This document shows positions 10,448 through 17,369 of a DNA stretch of 64,000 nucleotides, piece after piece. A model generated the notes under the pieces. It was not told the DNA's origin and made no database searches. It saw nothing but the letters and a program-made list of their open reading frames with translations. The stretch covers positions 4,447,501 to 4,511,500 of the forward strand of contig NZ_CP029190.1 of the NCBI RefSeq assembly GCF_008642295.1, in the 5' to 3' direction. Made by a program: the position numbers and the translations under genes. Origin of the DNA: Streptomyces venezuelae (GTDB taxonomy: Bacteria; Actinomycetota; Actinomycetes; Streptomycetales; Streptomycetaceae). How positions within the stretch are numbered: the stretch's first letter is position 1; each line of letters starts with the position of its first letter.

Positions 10448-12205
10448 GTGACCGAGATCCCCATTCCCTCTCAGCCCGCCGCGGGCGGCTGGGACGATCC
10501 GCGCAACGGCCGCCCCCCGGTGCACCCCTCGATCAGCACGGCCGGACGCTTGCTGTGCGCGGGCGTCTACGTCGACGGGGGCTACCGCGACCGGGTGATC
10601 GACGAGCTGTACATCCACGAGGAGCGCATCGCCGCCCCCTCGTACGGGTTCGACGCCGGCCGCGTGCTCGCCCACGCCCTGCGCGCCCGCCGTGCCGAAC
10701 TCGGCTGGGCGGCCGGCATCCTCGGCGCCTGGTTCGTGGGCGCCCTGCTGACCGGCGGCGCACTCCTGCTCCTGCTCATCCCCTTCCTGGCGTTCCGCCT
10801 GGCCGGCTGGCTGCGCGCGCGGGGATCCGTCCTGCTCCGGTTCCTCGCCCTGGTGATCCGCTTCTACGCCATCGCCTTCCTGGTCCTGGTGCTGCTCGGC
10901 TTCCTCGGCACGGGGATCGGCATGACCGCCCTCCTGGCCGACGGCCCGGGGGGCGACGGCTTCCTCTTCGGGGACGACCCGTACGAGAGCTCGTACGGCT
11001 CGTACGGCTCCTCCGAAACCACCGTGCTCGCCGTGGGCGCCGGCCTGTTCTGGGGTACGGCTGCCGTGTTCGCCGCACTGGTCACCCTGGTCGCGTTCCA
11101 GCGCAGCCATGTCGCCAAGACCATCGCCACCGACCTCTCCCCGCAGCGGTACGCCGACCAGTCCGCCGACCCCGCCGAGGCCGCGCCCGGCGCCCGGCTG
11201 GCCCGGATCCTGCGGCGCATCCGCCGCGAACAGTGGTCGCCGCTGGTGGTGTACGACATCAACCACCCGCTGTGCGGGGCGGGCGACTTCTTCCGGCCCT
11301 GGCAGCTGTCCGTCGAGCTGCGCCCGCGTACCGATCTCGGCCTCGACCGGAAGCCGACCCCCCTCGACAACAGCCACATCCTGGAGAAGGTGGTCCCGCG
11401 CCTCCAGAAACTGCGCGTCCCGTCCCCGCACGGCTCCGCGGCGGCCGAGGCCGCCGTCATGGACCGGCTGCGTGAACTGGTCATCGAGGAGTGCGTGTTC
11501 GTGCCCGCCACCGGGCTGCCGCACCGCGACCTCGCGCCGGTCACGGCCGAGGCCTACGCCGAGCACCGGGCCGCCTCCGTCGAGGAGGGCGGCGAGCAGC
11601 GCCGCCACTTCCTCCGGGTCCGGGTCGGCGGCTGGGACGAGAACCTCGTGGTCACCGTGTTCGTCCGGGTCCACACGCAGGGCGGGATGCTGATGCTGGA
11701 GGTCGCACCGCATGTGCTGCTGCCGCTGCCGGTGCACTTCCTGAACGCCGATGCCGACGCGCAGCGCTACCTGAACAACCACTGGTTCGGCAAGGCGGTG
11801 TGGGCGCTGGTGCACAGCCCCCGCTCCTTCACGGCGGCCGTTCTCACCCTGAGCCGCGGCCTGGCGAGCTGGTGGCGGATCGTCACCGGCGGCCACGGCG
11901 GCGCCCGGCCGGAGGGGGCCTGGGCCTCGGTGCGGGAGATCGCCTCCCAGGACAACGGCTCGATCTTCCACCTCATGGACCTCGACCGGTACCTGAAGAC
12001 CATTCAGGACCGGGTGGTGGCCGGGGTGACCGAGGCCCTGCACGAGGCCGGCTGGCACACCGAGGAGTTCGCTCAGCGCGCGGTCAACGTCGCCGAGGGC
12101 GGGGTGTTCATCCAGTCCGTGAACCAGAGCGCCTTCGCCGTGGGCGGTTCGGGACACACCAACAACGTCAACCAGTCGGCCAAGGGGAGCAGTGGTGGCA
12201 AGTAA
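10448..12205 (+). CDS. Multi-pass membrane protein with large cytosolic domain and C-terminal Gly/Asn motif
   Basis: I do not recognise a family for this 585-residue protein. About 85 soluble residues come first, then two long hydrophobic segments (about 88-118 and 125-155) and a third at about 195-220. After that comes a cytosolic region of about 350 residues with no catalytic signature I can name (DNSHILEKVVPRLQKL; LVIEECVFVPATGLPHRDL). The last 38 residues end in SAFAVGGSGHTNNV (561-574) flanked by VNQSA repeats. A nearly identical motif starts the next gene. The GTG follows an AT-rich stretch (ATAAATAGGG) that may hold the promoter. The stop overlaps the next gene by 11-14 bp, so the two are translationally coupled. 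Confidence 0.8.
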   Translation: MTEIPIPSQPAAGGWDDPRNGRPPVHPSISTAGRLLCAGVYVDGGYRDRVIDELYIHEERIAAPSYGFDAGRVLAHALRARRAELGWAAGILGAWFVGALLTGGALLLLLIPFLAFRLAGWLRARGSVLLRFLALVIRFYAIAFLVLVLLGFLGTGIGMTALLADGPGGDGFLFGDDPYESSYGSYGSSETTVLAVGAGLFWGTAAVFAALVTLVAFQRSHVAKTIATDLSPQRYADQSADPAEAAPGARLARILRRIRREQWSPLVVYDINHPLCGAGDFFRPWQLSVELRPRTDLGLDRKPTPLDNSHILEKVVPRLQKLRVPSPHGSAAAEAAVMDRLRELVIEECVFVPATGLPHRDLAPVTAEAYAEHRAASVEEGGEQRRHFLRVRVGGWDENLVVTVFVRVHTQGGMLMLEVAPHVLLPLPVHFLNADADAQRYLNNHWFGKAVWALVHSPRSFTAAVLTLSRGLASWWRIVTGGHGGARPEGAWASVREIASQDNGSIFHLMDLDRYLKTIQDRVVAGVTEALHEAGWHTEEFAQRAVNVAEGGVFIQSVNQSAFAVGGSGHTNNVNQSAKGSSGGK

Positions 12206-12596
12206 CGGGACCGGGGCCGGGACCGGTGGAGACGGGCAGCCCGCGGTGCGGCTGGGCGATGTCAGCGGCAGTGCCTTCAGCATCGGCGGCAGCAACCACA
12301 CCAACAGCGTGACCCACCACCACGGGGGCGGCCCGGAGGCCGGCCCCGGTGCGGAGGAGCTGCTGGAAGCCGTACGGGACCTCCGGGCCGCGCTGGTCCG
12401 GCTGCCGCGCAGCACCGACCGGTCGGAACTGGACGGCGAGCTGGACGAGGTCGCGGGCGAGCTGGAGGAGGCGGACGCGGTCCGCCCGGCCGTACTGACC
12501 CGGCTCAGGGGCGCGCTGGAGCGCTGGGCGCCGCTGGTCGAGTCGGTCGGTGCGGCGGCCTCGTTGGGCGGCCTGCTGACGGCGATGGGCGGCTGA
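12192..12596 (+). CDS. Small helical protein with N-terminal Gly/Asn (amyloid-like) motif
   Basis: The protein has 134 residues, or 133 if the second of two tandem GTG codons is used. Residues 22-40 are GDVSG followed by SAFSIGGSNHTNSV, matching the C-terminal motif of the upstream protein at 10 of 14 positions. A His/Gly-rich hinge follows. Residues 55-133 are a predicted helical bundle (LLEAVRDLRAALVRLP, ELDEVAGELEEADAV, RLRGALERWAPLVESVGAAA) with a mildly hydrophobic end. The helical part resembles the DUF5955-like domain seen in other streptomycete proteins. It may be a cytosolic partner or effector recruited by motif pairing, but that is inference. Confidence 0.8.
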   Translation: MVASNGTGAGTGGDGQPAVRLGDVSGSAFSIGGSNHTNSVTHHHGGGPEAGPGAEELLEAVRDLRAALVRLPRSTDRSELDGELDEVAGELEEADAVRPAVLTRLRGALERWAPLVESVGAAASLGGLLTAMGG

Positions 12597-12597
12597 G

Positions 12598-13770
12598 GTG
12601 GCCCCTTCCGCACCCCGCTGGGATCCGCGCGCCCAGCGCTGGGTCCAGGACGACCAGCCGACGCCACCGCAGCCGCCCCAGGCCCCTGCGCAGGCGCCTG
12701 CGCCTGCCCCGACCCCGGCCCAGGGTGTCGCCCAGGCCCCGGCTCAGGGTCCTGCGCCGGCCCGGGCCCATGGCGCTGACCAGGGTCCTGCCCCGACCCC
12801 GGCTCAGGGTGTCGCCCAGGCCCCGGCTGGGGGTCCTGCGCCGGCCCGGGCCCATGGCGCTGACCAGGGTCCTGCCCCGGCCCCGGCCCCGGGTGTCGCC
12901 CAGGCCCCGGCTGGGGGTCCTGCGCCGGCCCGGGTTCCGGGTCCTGCCCAGGCCTGGGCCCCGGCGCCGCCCCAGCTGCCGCCGCTGCCTCCGGTGGCCC
13001 CGGCGGCGCCCGTGGCGCCGGTGGCGCCGGCAGGCAGCTCCGGTCCGTCGCGCGACCCCCGTACGCGCAACCCGTGGCTGACCCCGGCGACCGCGGGGAT
13101 CGCGGTGGCGGCCGTCGCACTGGGCGCCGCCGCGGTGTGGTTCGTCCAGCGGGACGAGGGTCCGGACCGCGGGGCGCAGGCCCCGGCCACCGCGCTCACG
13201 GCGGCTCCGACCGATTCCCCGTCCGGGGCGTTCCCGGAGGAGCCGGCCCCGGGCCCGAGTGCCACGGGCAGTCCCACGGGCAGTCCCACCGGCAGTGCCT
13301 CGGGCAGCCCCACCGGCAGCCCCACCGCTCCGGCCGGCTACCGGGTGGTCGAGGACCCGGCAGGGTTCACCATCGCCGTGCCCTCCTCATGGCGGCGTGA
13401 CCAGGAAGGCGGCGGCGCGTCGGTGTTCTACCGGCCGCCCGACCGGTCCGGCCTGATCCAGGTGTTCCGGGTCACCGAACCCGGGATCACCCCGTGCCAG
13501 GCGGTGGACAAGGCGGCGGAGAGCCTCGACAACCCGGTCACCCACCCGAACTACGTGGAGCACGAGCGCGGCCGGGCTTCCGACGGAGACGGCTGCCAGC
13601 TGGACTACGAGTACGACAGCGCCGAATCCGGCGGCCGACGGCGCACCATCGACCTGGTGTACACGGCGTCCGACGGGAATCTGTGGGCCGTGATCGCGGC
13701 CGGCCCGGCCGCCGAATGGTCCCGTACGGTGGAGCACCACGCGGCGGCCCTGCGGTTCTTCCGCCCGTAG
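12598..13770 (+). CDS. Pro/Ala-rich repeat protein with one membrane segment and an extracellular domain
   Basis: The 390-residue protein starts WDPRAQRWVQDDQP, a WxPxxxRW-type lead-in common before Pro-rich cytosolic linkers. A 28-residue tandem repeat then runs to about residue 120 (QGPAPARAHGADQGPAPTPA). One hydrophobic helix lies at about 160-182 (TAGIAVAAVALGAAAVWFVQ). A Ser/Gly/Thr linker (about 215-245) leads to an external domain (about 245-390, AGFTIAVPSSWRR, YRPPDRSGLIQVFRV). That domain type also occurs behind streptomycete Ser/Thr kinases and probably binds a ligand. The GTG lies two bases after the previous stop, so the three genes form one operon. Confidence 0.8.
   Translation: MAPSAPRWDPRAQRWVQDDQPTPPQPPQAPAQAPAPAPTPAQGVAQAPAQGPAPARAHGADQGPAPTPAQGVAQAPAGGPAPARAHGADQGPAPAPAPGVAQAPAGGPAPARVPGPAQAWAPAPPQLPPLPPVAPAAPVAPVAPAGSSGPSRDPRTRNPWLTPATAGIAVAAVALGAAAVWFVQRDEGPDRGAQAPATALTAAPTDSPSGAFPEEPAPGPSATGSPTGSPTGSASGSPTGSPTAPAGYRVVEDPAGFTIAVPSSWRRDQEGGGASVFYRPPDRSGLIQVFRVTEPGITPCQAVDKAAESLDNPVTHPNYVEHERGRASDGDGCQLDYEYDSAESGGRRRTIDLVYTASDGNLWAVIAAGPAAEWSRTVEHHAAALRFFRP
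12723..12945 (+). repeat. 84-bp in-frame tandem repeat
   Basis: Units begin at 12723, 12807 and 12891 with GGGTGTCGCCCAGGCC and differ by a few bases; the third is truncated. An 84-bp period is 28 codons, so copy-number change keeps the frame of the Pro-rich linker. Confidence 0.88.
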
Positions 13771-13795
13771 GGCGGGCGGCCCGGCTCGGCCCCGC

Positions 13796-14308
13796 TCAGT
13801 GCTTGAACATGCCCGGGGTGTAGTGCCCCGGCACCGCGCGGGTGGTCACGGCGAACCGGTTCCACGCGTTGATCGTCACGATCGCGGCCATCAGCTGGGC
13901 CAGCTCCGCCTCCTCGAAGTGCTTGGCGGCGCGCGCGTACACCTCGTCCGGGACGAAGCCCTCCGTCAGGAGGGTGACGGCCTCGGTGAACTCGAGCGCC
14001 GCCAGCTCCTTCTCGGTGTAGAAGTGCCGGGACTCCTCCCAGGCGCCGAGCTGGACGATCCGCTCGACGGTCTCACCTGCGGCGATCGCGTCCTTGGTGT
14101 GCATGTCCAGGCAGAAGGCACAGTGGTTGAGCTGCGAGGCGCGGATCTTGACGAGTTCGAGGAGGACGGGGTCCAGGCCCTTCCGGGAGGCGATCTCCAG
14201 GGCGACCATCGCCTTGTAGACCTCGGGGGCGAGCTGGTGCCACTGCATGCGGGCGGGCGATTCGGGAGCGTAGGTCCGGTCCGTGTGCGTCTGTGCGTTG
14301 TTCGTCAT
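13796..14308 (-). CDS. Carboxymuconolactone decarboxylase / AhpD-fold protein
   Basis: The 170-residue protein matches the AhpD-like superfamily. It has the redox motif CAFCLDMH (about residues 65-72, Cys-x-x-Cys followed by His), which usually reduces peroxides or acts as a small thiol oxidoreductase. Helical segments VYKAMVALEIASRKGLDPVL and FTEAVTLLTEGFVPDEV are typical. I chose the ATG at 14308; longer readings run into the divergent MocR gene. A possible -10 element (TACGGT on the minus strand, 14320-14315) lies six bases from the ATG, so the transcript may be leaderless. The palindrome at 14339-14353 suggests control by the adjacent MocR protein. The physiological substrate is unknown. 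Confidence 0.9.
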   Translation of the reverse strand: MTNNAQTHTDRTYAPESPARMQWHQLAPEVYKAMVALEIASRKGLDPVLLELVKIRASQLNHCAFCLDMHTKDAIAAGETVERIVQLGAWEESRHFYTEKELAALEFTEAVTLLTEGFVPDEVYARAAKHFEEAELAQLMAAIVTINAWNRFAVTTRAVPGHYTPGMFKH

Positions 14309-14338
14309 GTAGTGACCGTAGGCCGCGGAGCGTCCGCC

Positions 14339-14353
14339 GATATGGTCCATATC
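14339..14353. promoter_or_regulatory. Putative MocR operator in the divergent promoter
   Basis: GATATGGTCCATATC is a 15-base palindrome with one central base. It is strikingly AT-rich for this genome and overlaps the direct repeat TCCATA-TCCATG that runs into the MocR start codon. MocR proteins typically bind direct or inverted repeats between themselves and a divergent target. The site fills most of the 46-bp gap between the two starts. Confidence 0.65.
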
Positions 14354-14354
14354 C

Positions 14355-15764
14355 ATGACGGATTCCTGGGCCAATTCGGTCGGCTTCGGTGGCGCCGACC
14401 TGCATCTGGAGCCGGCCGCGGGACGCGGCCTGAAGGCCGGTCTCGCCGAGGCGCTGCGGGAGGCGGTGCGCGGGGGCCGGCTCGCGCCCGGCGCCCGGCT
14501 GCCGTCCTCCCGTATCCTCGCCGCAGACCTGGGCATCGCCCGGAACACGGTCGCCGAGGCCTACGCCGAGCTGGTCGCCGAGGGCTGGCTGACGGCCCGG
14601 CAGGGCTCCGGTACCCGGGTGGCCCCGCGGGCCCGGCCCCGCAAGGCCGCCGCGGCGCAGGCGGTCCGCCTGCCCACCCGGGAGGGCCGGGCGGCGTACA
14701 GCCTGCTGCCCGGTTCCCCGGACCTCGGCGGCTTTCCGCGCGCGGCCTGGCTGACGGCGGCCCGCCGGGCCCTGACGGACGCCCCGAACGAGGCCTTCGG
14801 GTACGGGGATCCGCGCGGCCGGGTGGAGCTGCGGGAAGCCCTCGCCGGATACCTGGCGCGGGCCCGCGGCGTGTACACGGACCCGGAGCGGATCGTGCTG
14901 TGCGCGGGGTTCGTGCACGGGCTGATGCTGATGGCCCGGGTGCTGCGGGCGCGGCGGGTGCGGGAGGTGGCGGTCGAGTCGTACAGCCTGCACATCCACC
15001 GGGACCTGCTGGCGGCGGACGGGCTGCGGACCCGCCCGCTGCCGCTGGACGCGGCGGGAGCGCGCACCCCGGACCTGTCCGGCACGGCCGCGGGTGCGGT
15101 CCTGCTCACCCCGGCGCACCAGTTCCCGACCGGGGCCGCGCTGACCCCCGAGCGGCGGGCGGCGGCGGTGGACTGGGCGCGGGCCTCCGGCGGGCTGATC
15201 CTGGAGGACGACTACGACGGGGAGTTCCGCTACGACCGGCAGCCGGTCGGGGCGCTGCAGAGCCTGGACCCCGACCGGGTGGTGTACCTGGGCACGGCCA
15301 GCAAGTCCCTGGCGCCGGGGCTGCGGATCGGCTGGATGGCGGTCCCGCCGGGCCTGCTGGACGAGGTGCTGGCGGTCCGCGGCCGGGCGGACTGGACCTG
15401 TAGCGCGCTGGAGCAGCTGACGCTGGCGCAGTTCATCACCTCGGGGGCGTACGACCGGCATGTGCGCGGCATGCGGCTGCGGTACCGGCGCCGGCGGGAC
15501 CAGCTGGTCGCGGCGGTGGGCGGGCGGGTCGCGGTGTCCGGGATCGCGGCGGGTCTGCATGCGGTGCTGGACCTGCCGGCGGGCACCGAGCGGGCCGTCA
15601 TCCAGGCCGCTGCCTGGCACAGCCTGGCGCTGGACGGCCTGTCGGGGTTCCGGCACCCGGAGGCGGACATGCCGGCCCGCGACGCACTGGTGGTCGGCTA
15701 CGGCACCCCACCGGACAGCGCCTGGGCCCCCACCCTGGCAGCCCTCTCCGCAGCCCTGCCCTAA
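14355..15764 (+). CDS. MocR/PdxR-type regulator (GntR HTH plus aminotransferase-like domain)
   Basis: The 469-residue protein carries a GntR winged helix (about residues 30-95, GARLPSSRILAADLGIARNT, GWLTARQGSGTRVA). A class-I aminotransferase fold follows (about 120-465), with GYGDPRGRVELREALAGYLA, the aspartate region EDDYDGEFRYDRQPVGALQ and the PLP lysine in YLGTASKSLAPGLRIGW. MocR regulators sense PLP or an amino-acid adduct and usually control a divergent gene, here the AhpD-like protein. There is no pdxS/pdxT pair nearby, so vitamin B6 control is not supported by context. The ATG directly follows the operator; a leaderless message is possible. Confidence 0.92.
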   Translation: MTDSWANSVGFGGADLHLEPAAGRGLKAGLAEALREAVRGGRLAPGARLPSSRILAADLGIARNTVAEAYAELVAEGWLTARQGSGTRVAPRARPRKAAAAQAVRLPTREGRAAYSLLPGSPDLGGFPRAAWLTAARRALTDAPNEAFGYGDPRGRVELREALAGYLARARGVYTDPERIVLCAGFVHGLMLMARVLRARRVREVAVESYSLHIHRDLLAADGLRTRPLPLDAAGARTPDLSGTAAGAVLLTPAHQFPTGAALTPERRAAAVDWARASGGLILEDDYDGEFRYDRQPVGALQSLDPDRVVYLGTASKSLAPGLRIGWMAVPPGLLDEVLAVRGRADWTCSALEQLTLAQFITSGAYDRHVRGMRLRYRRRRDQLVAAVGGRVAVSGIAAGLHAVLDLPAGTERAVIQAAAWHSLALDGLSGFRHPEADMPARDALVVGYGTPPDSAWAPTLAALSAALP

Positions 15765-16091
15765 CCGCCCCGGCCCCGGCGGCGCCATGCAGCCCGCCCC
15801 GCCCCGCTAGCCGGCCCGGCCCCCGGCCCCGTCTCCCGGCCCGGGCTCAGGGCCCGGTTCCGGGCCGGGACCGGGCTCGGCCCCTGGCCGGGCACCCGGC
15901 CAGGTTTCCCGGCCTGTTCCGGCGGGGCCGGGTTCCGTGCGGTGCCCGGGGTCAGGGCCCGGCTCCGGGCTTTGCTCCCGGCCGTGGCACCCAGCCCGGT
16001 TTCCTGTCCGGTTCCGGCCGGGCCAGGCAGGCCGGGCCCGGCCCGGCTCCGGGCCTCGCTCCGCCCCCCGGGCTCAGGGCCCCGCCCGGGC
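15765..16091. repeat. Gene-free GC-rich hairpin region with three copies of a 16-mer
   Basis: I see no credible gene here. The sequence is a run of CCGGG/CCCGG palindromes. CCCGGGCTCAGGGCCC occurs at 15840-15855, 16067-16082 and 16085-16100, the last reaching across the stop codon of the DMT transporter gene. CCTGGCCGGGCACCCGGCCAGG at about 15890 is a further strong hairpin. It separates two convergent genes and likely terminates both. Confidence 0.7.
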
Positions 16092-16958
16092 TCAGGGCCC
16101 GGTTTCGGGATTGGCTTCCCGCCCGGGGGCAGGGCCCGGGTCGCCGAAGCGGGCCAGGGAGAGGGCGCCTGCCACCGCTACCGCGAAGCCGAGGACTGCC
16201 AGCCAGGAGAGGCCCGGGCGGGTGGTGTCGCCCAGCCAGAGCACGCCGATCAGGGCCGGGCCGACCGTCTCGCCGAGGACCATCCCGGCCGTGGCCGCCG
16301 TCACCGAGCCGCGGGCCAGCGCCGAGGTCAGCAGCAGGAAACCGGCGCCGCCGCCCAGCAGCAGGGCGTACAGGGCCGGGTTGCCCAGGGCGGCCCAAGA
16401 GATTTCGTCGATCAGGCGGACCGCGACCTCCACCACCCCGAAGCCGGCACCCGCCCCCAGCCCCAGCACCAGGGCCCGCGGCCCGTCCGGCAGCCGCCCG
16501 GCCGCCGCGCCCGCCAGCAGGATCAGCACCGCTGTCAGGAGCAGGCCCAGCCGCAGGGCGGTCGAGCCCGGCCGGGTGCCTTCCGGGCCCGCGGCCAGGC
16601 CGAGCATGAACAGGCCGGCGCACACCACGCCGACCGCCGTCCACTCCGTCCGGCTCAGCCGCACCCCCATCAGCCGGGAGGCGACCACCGCCGTCACGGC
16701 GAGACTCGCCGCCAGCGCCGCGCTCACCGCGTAGATCGGGAGGTGCCGCAGCGCGATGATCTGGAGGACGAAACCCGCCCCGTCGAGCGCCAGACCGAGC
16801 AGATACCGCCACTGCCGGACCGCCCGCAGCAGCAGGGCCGCATCCACCCCCGATCCGGCCGCCGGATCCGCCGCGGCCCGGGCCGCGATCGCCTGGAACA
16901 CCGAGGCCGTACCGAAACAGATGGCCGCACCCAGCGCAGAAAGCATCCCAATCAGCAC
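16092..16958 (-). CDS. DMT-superfamily (EamA-like) permease
   Basis: The 288-residue protein has about nine to ten hydrophobic helices, starting LIGMLSALGAAICFGTASVF. It contains the paired-domain pattern of drug/metabolite transporters (IIALRHLPIYAVSAALAASL in the first half, LARGSVTAATAGMVLGETVG and PALIGVLWLGDTTRPG in the second). Such proteins usually export small metabolites, but the substrate cannot be read from sequence. The start ATG at 16958 lies about 100 bp from the divergent lipoprotein gene. Its 3' end is made of the repeated CCCGGGCTCAGGGCCC element, so the last few residues derive from the repeat. Confidence 0.85.
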   Translation of the reverse strand: MLIGMLSALGAAICFGTASVFQAIAARAAADPAAGSGVDAALLLRAVRQWRYLLGLALDGAGFVLQIIALRHLPIYAVSAALAASLAVTAVVASRLMGVRLSRTEWTAVGVVCAGLFMLGLAAGPEGTRPGSTALRLGLLLTAVLILLAGAAAGRLPDGPRALVLGLGAGAGFGVVEVAVRLIDEISWAALGNPALYALLLGGGAGFLLLTSALARGSVTAATAGMVLGETVGPALIGVLWLGDTTRPGLSWLAVLGFAVAVAGALSLARFGDPGPAPGREANPETGP

Positions 16959-17061
16959 AAACAGACTGTAGTGGAGGGGTGATCAGGCGGCCGGATTCCA
17001 TCCCCTCAGCCCCCGGCTCTAGTCTGTCCGGAGCACGCCACCGTCAGGGGGAGCATCGGAC

Positions 17062-17361
17062 ATGGACAGCAGCACCAGCACTCGGCGACGCATGCGTTCC
17101 GGCGGCGTCGCCCTCGGCGGCATGGGCCTGCTCGCGGCGGCCCTGGTCGCCTGCGGCAGCAGCAAGGAGCCGGACCGGCGCTGCGCCGACCGCCTCACCC
17201 TCGACCAGTACTCCATGGAGGAGTGCAAGAAGGGCGGCCGGGGCGCGTACTACTACGGCGGCCACGTCCCCACCGGCAACAAGGTGTCCGGCGGCAGCTT
17301 CGACAAGAGCGCCGTCGAGCGGGGCGGCATCGGCGGCGGCTCCTCCTCCAGCGGCGGCTGA
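17062..17361 (+). CDS. Small YgiB-like lipoprotein
   Basis: The protein has 99 residues. A basic start (STRRRMRSGG) and hydrophobic core lead to the lipobox LVAC (Cys about residue 31). The mature part carries two more Cys (RRCADRL, EECKKGG), a Tyr/Gly patch (GAYYYGGHVPTGNKVSGG) and a Gly/Ser tail. It lies eight bp before the glutathionylspermidine-synthase-like gene, which mirrors enterobacterial ygiB-ygiC (DUF1190 lipoprotein plus ligase). Similarity to YgiB is by layout and the short GGxSSS tail, not by a strong sequence match. It is probably attached to the outer face of the membrane. Confidence 0.8.
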   Translation: MDSSTSTRRRMRSGGVALGGMGLLAAALVACGSSKEPDRRCADRLTLDQYSMEECKKGGRGAYYYGGHVPTGNKVSGGSFDKSAVERGGIGGGSSSSGG

Positions 17362-17369
17362 GCACCGGC

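Noticed and set aside
12723..12945. Possible CRISPR-like direct repeats
   Set aside because: The units are 84 bp, contiguous, in frame and coding; there are no unique spacers or cas genes.
10376..13120. Long minus-strand open frame with Gly/Pro/Gln-rich translation opposite the three-gene unit
   Set aside because: It is antisense to three genes with sensible proteins and codon bias; its translation is compositional noise of GC-rich DNA and has no domain.
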